Shown here one piece after another: positions 1 to 11,465 of a stretch of 64,000 nucleotides of DNA. Origin of the DNA: Dasyornis broadbenti (lineage: Eukaryota > Chordata > Aves > Passeriformes > Dasyornithidae); contig VZRN01004187.1 of NCBI GenBank assembly GCA_013397935.1, positions 339,410-403,409 of the forward strand, read 5' to 3'. Position numbers and translations under genes: made by a program. Within the stretch, counting starts at the first letter, position 1, and each line of letters opens with the position of its first letter. The notes beneath the pieces are model-generated. The model was not told the origin of the DNA, made no database searches, and saw only the letters and a program-made list of their open reading frames with translations.

Positions 1-1160
1 TTGTCTGTATCTACCAAATAATGGGTTCCTTGGAAAAGAGAAATGACAATGTCTTGGGATTGACTTCTCCAACTCCATTCACACTGATTTATTTCAGCTA
101 TAACTCAGCTGTTTGAAGGAGAACATCTACCCCCAGCAACAGGGAGCTACAGGGGAATACAGTTATGTTAAAGAAAATGATTTGATAGACAAAGCTGCAA
201 GAAAAAATTCAACTGGTACAAGTTAATAAAAAAGGTAAATGTTGCTTCTTTTCCCTGGAAATGTTCAAGGCCAGGCTGGACTTGGAGAAGCCTGGGCTGG
301 TGGAAGGTGCCCCTGCCCATGGTAGAGGGTAGAATGGGATGGGCTTTAAGGTCCCTTCCAATCCAAACCATTCCACAATTCCACGATTATCCTAACCTAG
401 CATTAGGCTGAAGTCCCTCTGTTTCAGTGAGGAAGAGGAGACTCAGCAAGCCTTCCACAGCTCTGCCAGCTCCCATTTCCCTCATTTCGTTAGAAGGGAA
501 AAGCCCTGCGTGCGAAACTCTGCTCTGAGGAGATTTTTGGCATTTTCCGTAGCTGCTAACGAAGTGTGGGAACAGGAACAGAGCAGGAATGGGGCCAAGG
601 AGCTCCTCCTCCCACCTGTGTGATCCCTGCCCTTGCCCTTGCCATGAGAGCCTGTGCCCAGCTCCAGAGCAACCTCAGCAACAAGGACAGAATCCCAGGA
701 ACATCCCTCAGCCTGGTAACTGGGACACTTCCCTGAGGCAGGGAATTGTGACTGACAGCAGATTGCAGGGGGCCTGGAAATCAGATTTCTTACACTCAAA
801 TAAGTGCTACAACCTCCAGCATGCCAAGTTTGAGCTTTTATTACTCATGGGCTTCTCAAGCTCTCCAGCAAGGATGGTATTCCATTATAACAGGCCACTC
901 ACTGCCTGTGGCTGTGAATGAACCTCAGGAGCAGCTCAGGGCCTCCCTTCTCCTCCCCAACATCCACCTTGGAAACCACAGCTCCAGACAGTTACAAAAC
1001 ACGTGGCAATCAACACAAAATGGTTTCGATTGAAAGCTGCTGTGGTGATGAACAAAGTGCTGTTGGTTTTAGTCCTGACTGACTGAACCAAATCCACCCC
1101 AATAACTCCCTGGGGATATCCAGGTGCTGCTTTGGTGATCCCAAGGGTGTTCCCACCTAC
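1..1160 (-). other. MTMR3 intron, partial
   Basis: Intron sequence downstream of exon 1,161 in gene sense. It holds one short CR1 (250-388) and nothing else I recognise. The following exon, expected to begin with an EHVTSRF-like peptide, is not present. Confidence 0.7.
250..388 (+). mobile_element. CR1 LINE 3' end, short copy
   Basis: Only the last ~140 bp of a CR1 are present: 'aaggccaggctggacttgg', 'cccctgcccatggtagaggg', 'gggctttaaggtcccttcc', and a decayed 'ccacaattccacgatt' tail. It is antisense to MTMR3 and sits in the intron downstream of exon 1,161. Confidence 0.85.
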
Positions 1161-1327
1161 CTGGGCGACACAAGTCCCCGTGCTGCTCCTTCTCGCTGGC
1201 ATAAACCTCCATGCACCAGGCGTGGTAGGCAAAGGAGAACAGGTCCTCTATCTTGGACGGGGGGCGGATGGCATTGTTCAGCCTCTTCAGCCAGTCCTGG
1301 CACTGCTCAAAGGTGGAAAACTGACAC
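1161..1327 (-). CDS. MTMR3: MTMR3 coding exon (residues ~98-154, end of PH-GRAM region)
   Basis: This is the most 3' MTMR3 exon in the window. Read on the minus strand it is 167 nt: one base completing a split arginine codon, 55 full codons, and one base of a split glycine codon. The peptide starts CQFSTFEQCQDWLKRLNNAI and ends HGDLCRP, which agrees with vertebrate MTMR3 as I recall it except for conservative changes. The acceptor is ..TGGCACAG and the donor is GTAGGT. MTMR3 dephosphorylates PI3P and PI(3,5)P2 on endosomal and autophagic membranes, and this exon finishes the N-terminal PH-GRAM lipid-binding region. The phosphatase domain with its CX5R motif and the C-terminal FYVE domain are outside the window. 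MTMR4 is the closest paralogue, but the 'FEQCQDWL..RPPSKIEDLFSFAYHAW' pattern fits MTMR3 better. Confidence 0.93.
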
Positions 1328-3831
1328 CTGTGCCAGAGACAAACAATTCCTGGGTGATTTTCTGTAAGAGATGCCTCTCTAGGAGACGACAGGCTGAGCA
1401 TGAAAAGCTCTGTGAGAGCACAAAGTGAGAATTAACAACTTATTGACAACTTAGTTCTGCTTCCATGTGCATTCCAATGGGAAGTAAGAATGAAACCTGC
1501 GGATATGAGTAAGAAAACCACACTTAGGGAGTCAGGAATGACTGAGCAGCACTGTTCTGTGACTGTGAATACCCAGGGTGTGCCCTGCCAGGAATGAGGG
1601 GGACATTTCTCCATGTGTTACCTATGAAACCATGGAAAGATCACTGAGGTCAAAGACAGGAATGTGTTACAGCCCCTTCTAACTGCTGGAATCAAGGGGA
1701 AACTCAAAAAACTGTCACAGCCATAATGTACATATTATAACTATAACCATAGTGCTGTAAACAAGATCAGGCTGGGAGAGCTGGGGGTGCTCACCTGGAG
1801 AAGAGAAGGCTCCAGGGAGAGCTCAGAGCCCCTTCCAGTGCCCAAAGGGGCTCCAGGAGAGCTGGAGAGGGACTGGGGACAAGGCATGGAGTGACAGGAC
1901 ACAGGGAATGGCTTCCCAGTGCCAGAGGGCAGGGATAGATGGGATCTTGGGAAGGAATTGTTCCCTGGGAGGGTGGGGAGGCCCTGGTCCAGGGTGCCCA
2001 GAGCAGCTGTGGCTGCCCCTGGATCCCTGGCAGTGTCCAAGGCCAGGCTGGACAGGGCTTGGAGCAGCCTGGGCCAGTGGAAGGTGTCCCTGCCATGGCA
2101 GGGGGTGGAATGGGATGGGTTTTAAGGTCCATTCCAAACCCTGCTCTTTCTGGCTTTGCTGGGAAGCAAAAGCTGAGCTTTGCCCAACGTTACAGACGAA
2201 CACGAACCAGCGTGAATATTCCCTGCACAGGAAAAGCCAATCTCCAAAGCAGTACATTAAAATTACATCAGCTTTTCTTTTCAAAGAGGATTCCTGGACT
2301 CTTTAGAGTAAAAGGGGGGAAATAAATCAGTGATTTATTTTGCTCTGATGTTTTTCTTCAAGATTTTATAGTTATTAACTATTGCCCATGTATTTACATT
2401 CAGCTGAGTCCGACCGTGCTTCTGGTTAATGATGGCATCTGCATTCCCTCAGGGCAGATTTATCACCCCTACCTGCAAATAGCTCACAGGCACGAAGTGG
2501 AAGGAAAAAGCCATGTCCAACATCTCCAGAGTTGTGAGGAACTGCAGCCTGAGGTGTTTATTTATTTCCCATCGCTGCCTGTAAAGCAAGCCCGGACTAC
2601 TCACCCAGACTGGATAATTCTCTGTTAAATATCCACACTCAGACAAGATACAGCTCAGCCTGAATTCTTTCTAAATTCTTTTGAAGTTAGTGGTGCAAAT
2701 AACAAGTACTATCTTCACTTGAACTCTATTACTCAAAATACAATTTTTGCTCATGAAAAAGAACAAGAATATATTCTAAATCTTCTGTCTCAGCCCCAAA
2801 CTTCACCATCTCCCAGCCAACCATCACCAAGTCCTCAGTCTTGGAGATGCAATTTTGAGAGGAAATTGATAAGGAAGGCAAAAATACAAATAATTTGTAT
2901 TCATTCTACAACTGAAGGGAAATAAATTAATGTAGGGAGGAAGGGTGACTTTCTTAAATGTCAAGAGCTACAAGTGAAAGAGGAAGTTAAACATTGAATT
3001 AAAATTAAACTAAATATTACTTCTAAAGTAAAATCAGTCCTAGTGAAAAAAACAGCCTTCCAGGAAGCAGCTGACCTGTTAAACATTCTGAGTGCTCGGA
3101 GATGGCTGGGGCTCCTTTCATTACACAAAAGGTACAGCCAGCAAACATTTAATCAAAAAGAAATGTTCCTTTCTTCTTAATTAAAGTTCACAGATCAAAA
3201 TTAATTTCTGCAGCAAGAAAGTTAAAAAAAAAAAACCCAACTAGGTGTAGCTCAGGCTGGGTGGCTCAGAGCGTCCTGGCTCGGGTCTGGAGTCTGTGGA
3301 AGGACAGGCAGGAGTCACTGCTCCATGATGCCACCTGATCTGCTGGGATTAACATCTTCCCTCACCTCCTCTTCCCTTATTCCCTCATTTTCTTTTCCAA
3401 TAGGTTACCATGCCCCAAGGACAGTGAGGTACCCTCATGGGTGTTGAAAACGCAGGGTGGATGAAGCCTCCAAAGCCCAAATCTTGATTAAACACATTTC
3501 CAATATATGTGTCAGTGGCTTTTTCTACTTACCTGTACCTACTGATTTGTGTCTATTGACATGTACATAACAGATTCTAACTGATTGTAGAGCAGGGAAA
3601 ACACAGTGAGACTAAAATTAATTGCAGAATAAACCTGTGTGGGCTCAGACCAAGGTTTGCTGCTGTCCTGTATCACAAAAATCAGACACACAGCCCACCT
3701 TGTACAAAATTCAGACAGAAAAAAAATCTTCTGAGGGAAACCGAGTAAGAAACCCCATTTCCTTGAACCATTGCAGCTGCCCTTGGCATGTGGAAAGCAA
3801 ATTCCCCCCTTTAACACTGAGCCTCTCCTAC
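1328..3831 (-). other. MTMR3 intron
   Basis: A 2.5-kb intron with one CR1 (1,768-2,145) and a 12-base A-run near 3,224. No other gene or structured element is visible. Confidence 0.75.
1768..2145 (+). mobile_element. CR1 LINE 3' end, ~380 bp
   Basis: It starts at 'caggctgggagagctggg' and contains the standard bird CR1 blocks 'ggaaggaattgttccctggg', 'gaggccctggtccagggtgc' and 'gggttttaaggtccattcc'. It lacks a clear terminal octamer repeat. It is antisense to MTMR3 and lies about 440 bp upstream, in gene sense, of exon 1,327. Confidence 0.9.
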
Positions 3832-3914
3832 CTTATAACCTTGCAGTCCTTGCAGGTCAAATGAAGCTGGAATATATCCCGGCACTCCACGCTCTCGATG
3901 AGCTGCAATGGAAC
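3832..3914 (-). CDS. MTMR3: MTMR3 coding exon (residues 71-98)
   Basis: On the minus strand this 83-nt exon reads VPLQLIESVECRDIFQLHLT then CKDCKVI, and ends with the first two bases (AG) of an arginine codon. The G that opens exon 1,327 completes the codon. The acceptor is GATTGCAG and the donor is GTAGGA. It encodes beta-strand segments of the PH-GRAM domain. The start phase is 0 and matches the end of exon 9,573-9,457. The reading frame is intact, with no stop or frameshift. Identity with mammalian MTMR3, recalled from memory, is near complete over this stretch. Confidence 0.93.
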
Positions 3915-6900
3915 CTGCAATCAAACGGAGCAGATTATTTGATTTCAGCAGCAGTAGCAGCAATTTCTCTGCATATCTCACAAGGATTTATTGCAGGTTA
4001 CATGGAGTCTGAAGAGAGGAAAACAAAGAAATCCAAGTGGAATTCCTTCAGCAGCTCTGAAGTTTGGTACTGGGTATTCAAACTCCAGCTCCAGTCCTGT
4101 GTAGACCAAAAGTCTTAAGAGATCCCATGGGAACAGATGAGAAGGCTGCAGGAAAGGCACAGAAACCTAAGCTCCTCTCTCATGGAAGCAGTTTTCTCTC
4201 ATGGATCCAAATTTAGGAATCTTAATATATTTTTAGCTGTTGGTGTTCAAAAAGAACTGCTAAGCAAGATCCCCTTAACAGACTGCTGCAGTCTGGATGC
4301 TTTTCTATGGCAATACCCTGTATTTCCTCCTCAGGGAAAAACCCTTTGGCCTGTTTAGATCAAGACTTGAGGTGGAAGCAGCCAAATTTAGAGTGATAAT
4401 GCTGAATCTTTCCCATTTAAAGTGCAGTTATATGCACTTGCATTTCCTGGCATGTTTAACAAGCAGCAGGTTGATCAGGCAACACATCAATTACCTTCAA
4501 AGACGAGAAAAACCACAAGGTGAATACATTCATTTTCAACATTAATTTTGGAACTTTACCTGAGAAGAGCAAATGTACACCATTGACTTAAATGAAAAGA
4601 AGTCATAAAAAACTGACTAAATTTAGCTAATACCTGTAATAAACATGAAGCACAAATCTGTTTGAATTGTTTAGCAGATCATATGAACATTGCACAAGGC
4701 AATAAAACCTCTGCCATCCTTTAGTAACATTCCAATGATTTTTGCCATCCCAGGACTAAGATCCAGCAGTTTAAGGTCTGGCTTGGGGCTGACAAGATGT
4801 GGCTGTGAGAGGCTGCCCTGCCAGGGCCTTTCCATATGGTTGGGCAATCCTTGAAGGTCACCTCCAAGCAGGGATCTGGGATAAGGAATCAAGACAGCAT
4901 CTTCTCAGGTACCACAAAGCTTAAAATTACCTGATTTTGGTGGAATGAAAAAAGGGAAATTAACTAAAAACAGCAGGCAAGGAGGAGAAATGTCTCAAAA
5001 ATAAAAACCAGGGGAAAACTTATTGCAAGCAGGGAGATACCCGGAGCAAGCTCATGGCAAATGCTGTGCCCACGACAGGGATGAGAACTCTGCTGTCCCT
5101 GGGGAAGGCAGGCACAGCTCAGGGTAGCACCTCAGTCACAGCCCAGGAGGTTCTCAAATCATTGCCCAGAGCTCACAGCCCCCTGATACAACAGGCAGAG
5201 ATTTTTTAATGCTCAGCCTTTCTCTTGTCCATGTCAGACCACAACCAAGAGAGCCACCGAGGCTGGGACAGGGCACTTATTCTGCTCCTTCTGTTGTAAC
5301 TGGACATTAAATGACAGAAAATCCATGGGCAAGACTTGGCAAGAGCATGTCTGACTCCACAGCCCAGTAGTTTGGATTTTCAGATTTGGATTTCAAATAA
5401 AGCAGGAACTTGAATTTCTGTCCGTGTCGTCAGCACTGTCACTGGGTGAGACCTGTGACAGGATTATGGCATGAAGGGGGCATGAAATGGGGAATCCCTC
5501 CTGTGAGAGAGCCCCTCTTTGCCCTCCCCAAGCTCAGCCTGACTGTGGGTGCCTCTACCAAAGCAGCAGAGGACTGAAATGCAGCACAGAGTGCAGCAGC
5601 TGCTCTGTTCCACAGCTGATGCTTGTATTTCACCTGCTCATTCCTTCCAAGCCTGCTCCTGCTTGATCCCAGTCTGCCAGGCAGGGAAATTGTCAGAGTT
5701 TTGTCTGATCAATGGATTGGAATGGAGCTCAGACTGGAGAATCTTCCAGTCTGTCTTCATGACTGGACAGCCCCACACACACCTACGAATCATTCTCAGG
5801 AGGAATTTCCCCATGGAAAGGGTGGTCAGGCATTGGCAGGGGCTGCCTAGGGAGGGTGGGAGTCCCCATCCCTGAAGGTGTCCAAGGAAGGGTTGGATGT
5901 GGCACTCAGTGCCCTGAGCTGGGGGCAAGATGGGAATCAGGCTTGGACTCAATGGTCTTGGAGGGCTTTTCCAACTTAAATGATTCTCAAATAATTTATT
6001 TAAATCCACCACTGAATTAAATAGCACCAACATGGAAAGTAAGGCATCTTTCCCCTGCTGAGTTAAGACTCCAGACTTGATTTTTCAGTCCAGCGCTCCT
6101 TTGCTGCCTCTTTCTCTTCCCCAATCCCTCTTTAATTCTCATGTCCATCTTCATTTAAGCAGTTCTCCACCTTTTCCCTCCTCCTGGCATTCTGCTTCTG
6201 GCTCCCCTTCCTCCTGTCTGCACTCTAATGACAAACTAATTCTTCTCCTTCTGCATTATTTTTAATTTCCTTCTTTCAAAGCCACTCTTTGCTCTCTGCC
6301 CTTTCCCTGTGCCCTCTGCTCCCCAGACATCCATTCACCTCCAACAGCCCACCACTGATTCCCTCACAATCTGCAGGTTTTTCTTCAGGACAACCTTCCC
6401 ATTAATCTTTTTAATTTTCCTTCCCAGTTATAAAAATCTGTCCTCTGGTCCTCTTGTGTTTTCAATCTCCTTCCTGGCCATTATTCTTCCTCAGTAAAGC
6501 TCTGTGGAATTATCTCCCGTCATTTCCTCCCTCCCTGATAACCTTCCCTCCCCACTGCACATCCTTCAGGTGATGCCAGTCCGACACCCAGAGCCTGATC
6601 CTGGAAGAGCCATCAATTCTACCTGCAGGCGCTTCCCTCTAATAATGGCATGGAAACCAGGCAGGGAGAAGCAATCATTTTTGCTTTTAGAAGAATAAAC
6701 ATGCATTGTTATCTGAGGCAAATTACATCCCATTATAGGGAGTACAGAAACATCCTGCTCTTGCAGTATCTCCTGGCTGTCTCTTACTTAAAATTATCTC
6801 ATTTTAAATAACAGCAACATTCTACAACTCCAACTTCTTATTTTTGAGGGGTTTTTTTTTAAATGGTTTTGATGACTGGAGCTGTCTGTTATCTAAGAGC

Positions 6901-9456
6901 AGTACAAGATATATTTAGAGAATTGCAGCTCTGTAGTTAGAAAAAGCACAAGGTACATTTTCAGTGCTGAAACAACCACCCCACGGCCCAATCCATGCCC
7001 ACAATTCCCAGTGGGATGCAGTGGATCACAGCCAGGCTCTGCAAGCACAAGTGACCCTGCTACAGACCCTCCCCCGTGCCCCATTTGGCCCAAACCTCTC
7101 CAGGACCTCCTGTGGCACCCAGGGCCTGGGAGCTGTAATTCAGATTTCTTCCTTGTTTTCCCAGCTCAGAGCTGGAATAATGTCAGGGTTATGGTACAGG
7201 CTGGGGACTTCAAAAAGCACAAGGTCAAGGCTGGGTGCTGGATGTCCTGGAGTGTGGGATGAGGTGGCACATGGAGGCACTGAGGGAGCAAGGACAGCTC
7301 TGAAGGGCTCCAGGGAGGAGGGAGTTGAATCCCTCCCAGGTTCATAGAACCCACAAGGAGTATCTGAAGCAAATGTTGGTTTTAAGTACAGCTGATGACA
7401 CTTTGGGTTTGTCTCCAAGGCCGTCTCTGAGCCCCCTCTGCTCTCACAGTGTGAACAATTTGGGCGGCAGGTCCTGAGGACAAGACAAGGATTATGCCAC
7501 TCTCCAGGAGGGATGAACCCCAAGTTACAAACACAAGGAACATCCCAACCCAACCATTTTTCCAAGCAAGGGAAAGCTCACACTAAAACTCACCTCTTCA
7601 CCAAGACTGAAAATCTCCCCCATCATAACTTTTTTATGGTACTGTATCCAAAACCCACCATTGGAAAGAGATTACAAGCAATCCATGCTTTCACAAACTC
7701 CGCTAAAATGTTAATTCTCCCACCAATGCCATTAGCTTACAGGGAGGGAAGTGATTAGACAGAAACACTCAGCAGCTGCAAATTCTGACATTTTCTTAAG
7801 GAATCAATAGAGATGGGCCTGGGAACCAAACCTCCCCTGTGTACCTAGAGATCCCTGTTGAGTCTGCACTTTTATCCCGTGGATAAATGTAAGTCAACAC
7901 TCCTGAATGTCATAATCCCCACCGTTTATGCATGGTCTGTGGGACCTTTTGTTTTTGCATTTGAAACACCATGTTCCTATTCGCACTGAGATCTAGGCAA
8001 TTATCCATGGGAAAGATCTCCACACACAGCCCTTTTCTGCACTGTTGCAATGGGAACATTAACAACTTTGCATGGATTTCTTTCCCAGCCCAGGTGATGT
8101 GGAGCTCTGTGCTGCTCACTGAGGTGTCACAGCACCATTTCAACAGCCAGGCCAGGGAATTGTTACCAAAAAAGAGGGAAAAACCAGGAATGAAGAATTT
8201 CTTACAGGTATTTGCTGAACAGCTGTGGTGATATAAAAACAGCAGGAAATAATCAAGATGAACTCAATCAAAAAGTATTCAGTGAAGATTTGAGTTAGAA
8301 AATCATCATCTGATCAAGAATTTTGGTCAACAATAACCAAAAGGATTACTACTCCCAAAATTAATTTAAACACGGTTTCTAATTATCGCAAGAATGTTTT
8401 ATCCTTAAAAGATATTCCAAGCCCTCCTGCCCTGGATTTCCATAGCCTTCATAGTAAGTTATTAGTGATAGTCATAGATGGTTAGAAAGAAAGATTTATA
8501 TTCTGCTCTACCTCATACACTGATTGTTTCTGGTTAATGATGCTGATGATAATGAGATACCACACAGAATGAGAAGGCAGAACACTGGATATGAAAGTCA
8601 GGGAAACAAAATTAACAGGGAATATTGACAAACTTCTGTGGACTCCTCCCTGAACACAAAGAAGGAATGTGATCTGAGAAAACATCAATTCTTGCTGTGC
8701 TCAAAAACACTGAATTGAAAATTCCTGTGAAGTAATATCTCTAATTACCCTAAGGACAGGAAGTGCAGTACATGCACTAATGGCTTCTCTAATAAAGCAG
8801 CTCCATCATTCCCTGGCATTCCTCAGGACAGATTCTTGATTCCCACACTGGAAGTGTCCACAACTGGTGAGACTGGTCTGTGTGAGCATTACAGCTCTGC
8901 CCAGGACTGTCCAGCACCCATTTAACTGTGTCTGTCACCAGAGGAGGTGGAGACAGAACAATTTCAAGGAATGGACACTTGGAATAAAGCTCCTTAAAGA
9001 AATGCATTGCAGGTGAGGTCCCACTCCTGACCTGTCACATCAATGACTGTACTCAAACCACCCAAAATCTGGCACAGAACAGCAGCTGGACCCACTTCCA
9101 CCTTCTGAAGCTCCAAGCAAGGCACAAATCAAGTTTAGGCACTCCAAAAGCCCCTTGGAAGACTGATTATTTCTCCACGGAGCATATCCAGAGTGTGGGG
9201 AGAACAAGTGGCTGACAGAGCCAGCTGCAAAGTGACCATCAGGCTGAGCGATGTGACATTTCCTTATGATATCTGTTTTTCAGAGGTGCTGAGACAACTT
9301 TTGGTACCTAAATATGTATTTATTGTCCCTGAGAAATGGGATTTGAACATCAGAAAGAGTTTTCGTTAACACTGCCCTGGAAAGGGGGGAGACACCATAC
9401 TCTTACCCTAAATTCTGTTATTTCTACTGAGATCAGAACACCTGCACAGCTCTTAC
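3915..9456 (-). other. MTMR3 intron
   Basis: A 5.5-kb intron holding an older CR1 (5,775-5,990) and a pyrimidine-rich stretch (about 6,075-6,560). No further exon was recognised. Confidence 0.75.
5775..5990 (+). mobile_element. older CR1 LINE 3' end
   Basis: It carries 'ggaaagggtggtcaggcatt', 'gggtgggagtccccatccct', 'gttggatgtggcactcagtg' and 'tggagggcttttccaactta' followed by 'aatgattct'. This is the older CR1 type in which an observable 'gatgtggcactcagtgcc' replaces the GC-rich block of the younger copies. Antisense to MTMR3. Confidence 0.82.
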
Positions 9457-9573
9457 ATTCACAACGGATTCCTTGAATTTGATGTGGAGCCTGTAGTTGG
9501 AAAGGGCAATGATGGCATCCTCTGCTCGTCCCACGTACTCCGTGCTCTCCCCGTGGAGTTCAATGAACGGCAC
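9457..9573 (-). CDS. MTMR3: MTMR3 coding exon (residues 32-70)
   Basis: The minus strand reads 39 complete codons beginning VPFIELHGESTEYVGRAEDA and ending KFKESVVN, flanked by a CTGCAG acceptor and a GTAAGA donor. This is the N-terminal part of the PH-GRAM domain. The human protein, from memory, has F-L for F-I, F for Y and L for V at three positions, all conservative. Both boundaries are phase 0. The downstream intron is about 5.5 kb and carries one CR1 fragment. Confidence 0.94.
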
Positions 9574-10927
9574 CTGCAGAAAGGCAATAAAAATCTGATT
9601 TCAGAGATGATTTCCCAAAAATCTGCCCCTCCCGCAGCACATAAAATCAAACAAAGCCTGCTAAGAATTCAGCCCCATGATTGCTGCTAAGAAGGAACAT
9701 CAGGTAAGGTTGGCTCAGAGGTTAATTGCAGCCTTTTTCTTAAATGATCCCTTATTTTATGTTACTTTTCCTGAGTGGTAAGTGCCTGGTCAGGGAAAGC
9801 AATGAATTTTTATGAAAAATATCCTCACATTTTGGCAAGGAGGCTGACAAAGCCCTTGATTTATGCTCTCACTCCTTACTTAATGGAGAGTGGCATTTCC
9901 ATAATGTTATTAAATTCATCCTAAAGTAGGCAAAACATCCAGGATGAATAATGGTCCATGCTATTTCCAAACTATTCACCCAGCAAGCTCAGGTAACCAG
10001 CCTAGACTGGATCCCTGAATGCTACAAAGCTGACCTCAGTTGGACAAATCAAGCTTTTTCTCCCTATTTCTCACAGTAAATATGAAAATGCACAAGCTGC
10101 TGCTTTATAAAGCTGGAAACCTGCAGTTCATTATACCACACATGGAAATTGTCACTGGTTCATTAAAAATGTGACTTAAACTCAGTTTAGCTGAGCTGGG
10201 TAAAATGTGTAAATGTTCGACTTGAAAGTGATCTGGTTTTATACCAGCTTAGATAAAATCAATTAAAAATATCTTACATTGCAATGAAACCAGCTCTTCA
10301 GTTGATGTAAGAGTGGCTACATGGAGAGCCAGGCTGGGAGAGCTGGGGGTGCTCACCTGGAGAAGGGAAGGCTCCAGGGAGAGCTCAGAGCCCCTGCCAG
10401 TGCTGGATGGAGCTTGGAGCAACCTGGCCCAGGGGAAGAAGTCCCTGCCCATGGCAGGGGGTGGAATGGGTTGGGCTTTAAGGTCCTCTCCAACCCAAAC
10501 TATTCCATGATTCGGTGGTAAATCGTTTAATCTAAACTCATTTCAAAAGGAGCTTTGGAAAACGAAGAAATTAAAACCACCCTTTTTTGTGTAACAGAAG
10601 ACTTTTGGGTTCACAGCAACCAGATGCAAACACAGTGTTTAATTAGCTCAGTGCTGCTTTTTCAAAACAAAGGAGTTCTAAACTATGGAATAAAACCTGA
10701 CACTTGCAATTAGTACATAAGGAGCAGTGATATTTTTCAGACACTTGAAGGAACTTCTTATAATAAAATGCCCAAGTTGTCTGTCCTACCAACAGTACAG
10801 GAGTCTTTAAGAAGCAAATGAGTTTCTGTGCTAACTGTGAACTAAAATTCTGCAGGAGAGGCCACAGAATCCACAACCAGCTGGAGGTAGCGTGGTTTGA
10901 ACTGGCAAGGAACAGTGTGGTCATTAC
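9574..10927 (-). other. MTMR3 intron
   Basis: A 1.35-kb intron with the internally deleted CR1 at 10,328-10,515 and nothing else recognisable. Confidence 0.75.
10328..10515 (+). mobile_element. CR1 LINE 3' end with internal deletion
   Basis: The first ~80 bp ('ccaggctgggagagctgggg' to 'cccctgccagtg') join directly to the last ~110 bp ('ctggatggagcttggagc' to 'ccatgattc'). About 200 bp or more present in sister copies such as 1,768-2,145 are missing. Antisense to MTMR3, about 410 bp from exon 10,928. Confidence 0.88.
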
Positions 10928-11017
10928 CTGAAGGTTCTCATCCTCTCGGATCAGCTGCTTCCTGGGAAAAATCTGATTGGCCTGGATGCATTCAAGGCTG
11001 TGCTGAGTCTCTTCATC
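10928..11017 (-). CDS. MTMR3: MTMR3 coding exon (residues 2-31)
   Basis: On the minus strand this 90-nt exon encodes DEETQHSLECIQANQIFPRK followed by QLIREDENLQ. The acceptor is GTTCCTCAG and the donor is GTAATG. The reading frame starts at GAT, not at the overlapping ATG (bases 2-4 of the exon), because the initiator methionine is supplied by the preceding exon (11,392-11,394). The human protein starts MDEETRHSLECIQ, so the exon aligns from residue 2 with a single R-to-Q change near the start. It encodes the short segment before the PH-GRAM fold. Confidence 0.94.
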
Positions 11018-11391
11018 CTGAGGAACAAAGCGTGACGGTCACCCGCAGCACTGGCACCCGCTGCCACCTTCCCCAGCCGTCCACAGCCAAGGAAAAGCTC
11101 CCACAGGGTGAAGTGTCCAGAGAATTCCAGGATCAGCAAGTTACTAAAGTTACTGAACTCTCAAAGACAGCCCCTCAGACAATAAATCTGGTATTACAAA
11201 CAGGTCTCCTTCCTGCAGCCTGATTAATAAAGTCATTACAAACCTGTAAGATTTATAGCAGCATTAGGAAAAAAGCATTAGCACTATGCTTAAAACTCAA
11301 CAACCCCACATGTAAACATTAATTCCCAAATGTTTTTCCCATTTTGAACTCTTCTGCTCTGTCACAGACCCTACAAAGCCCCTTTGCTTAC
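11018..11391 (-). other. short MTMR3 intron separating ATG from codon 2
   Basis: A 374-bp intron between the start-codon exon and the exon for residues 2-31. No repeat is visible. Confidence 0.65.
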
Positions 11392-11465
11392 CATGACAGG
11401 CCCTGGGCAGGAGGAGGAATCCTCGTCTTTACTCACAATACTTTGAGCTCTTCACTTATTAAAAT
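11392..11465 (-). CDS. MTMR3: MTMR3 start-codon exon (5' UTR plus ATG as its last three bases)
   Basis: This 74-nt minus-strand exon has a strong acceptor (CTTCTGGTTTTCTAG) and a GTAAGC donor. Its last three bases are ATG, so the initiator methionine sits exactly at the splice junction. Joining it to exon 11,017 gives ATG-GAT-GAA-GAG, the expected MDEE start. The start context is GTCATGG, with G at -3 and G at +4, which is favourable. An in-frame TGA lies 20 codons upstream at 11,452-11,454 with no in-frame ATG between, which supports this ATG as the true start. Only positions 11,392-11,394 are coding. Assignment to MTMR3 rests on frame, spacing and splice signals, not on protein similarity. 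Confidence 0.75.

Noticed and set aside
3480..3540. GTAAGTAG donor-like site on the MTMR3 strand near 3,530
   Set aside because: There is no convincing acceptor at exon distance and no similarity to the protein.
4740..4885. Possible additional reversed CR1 fragment
   Set aside because: It only vaguely resembles a CR1 interior, and no diagnostic 3' end or block could be matched.
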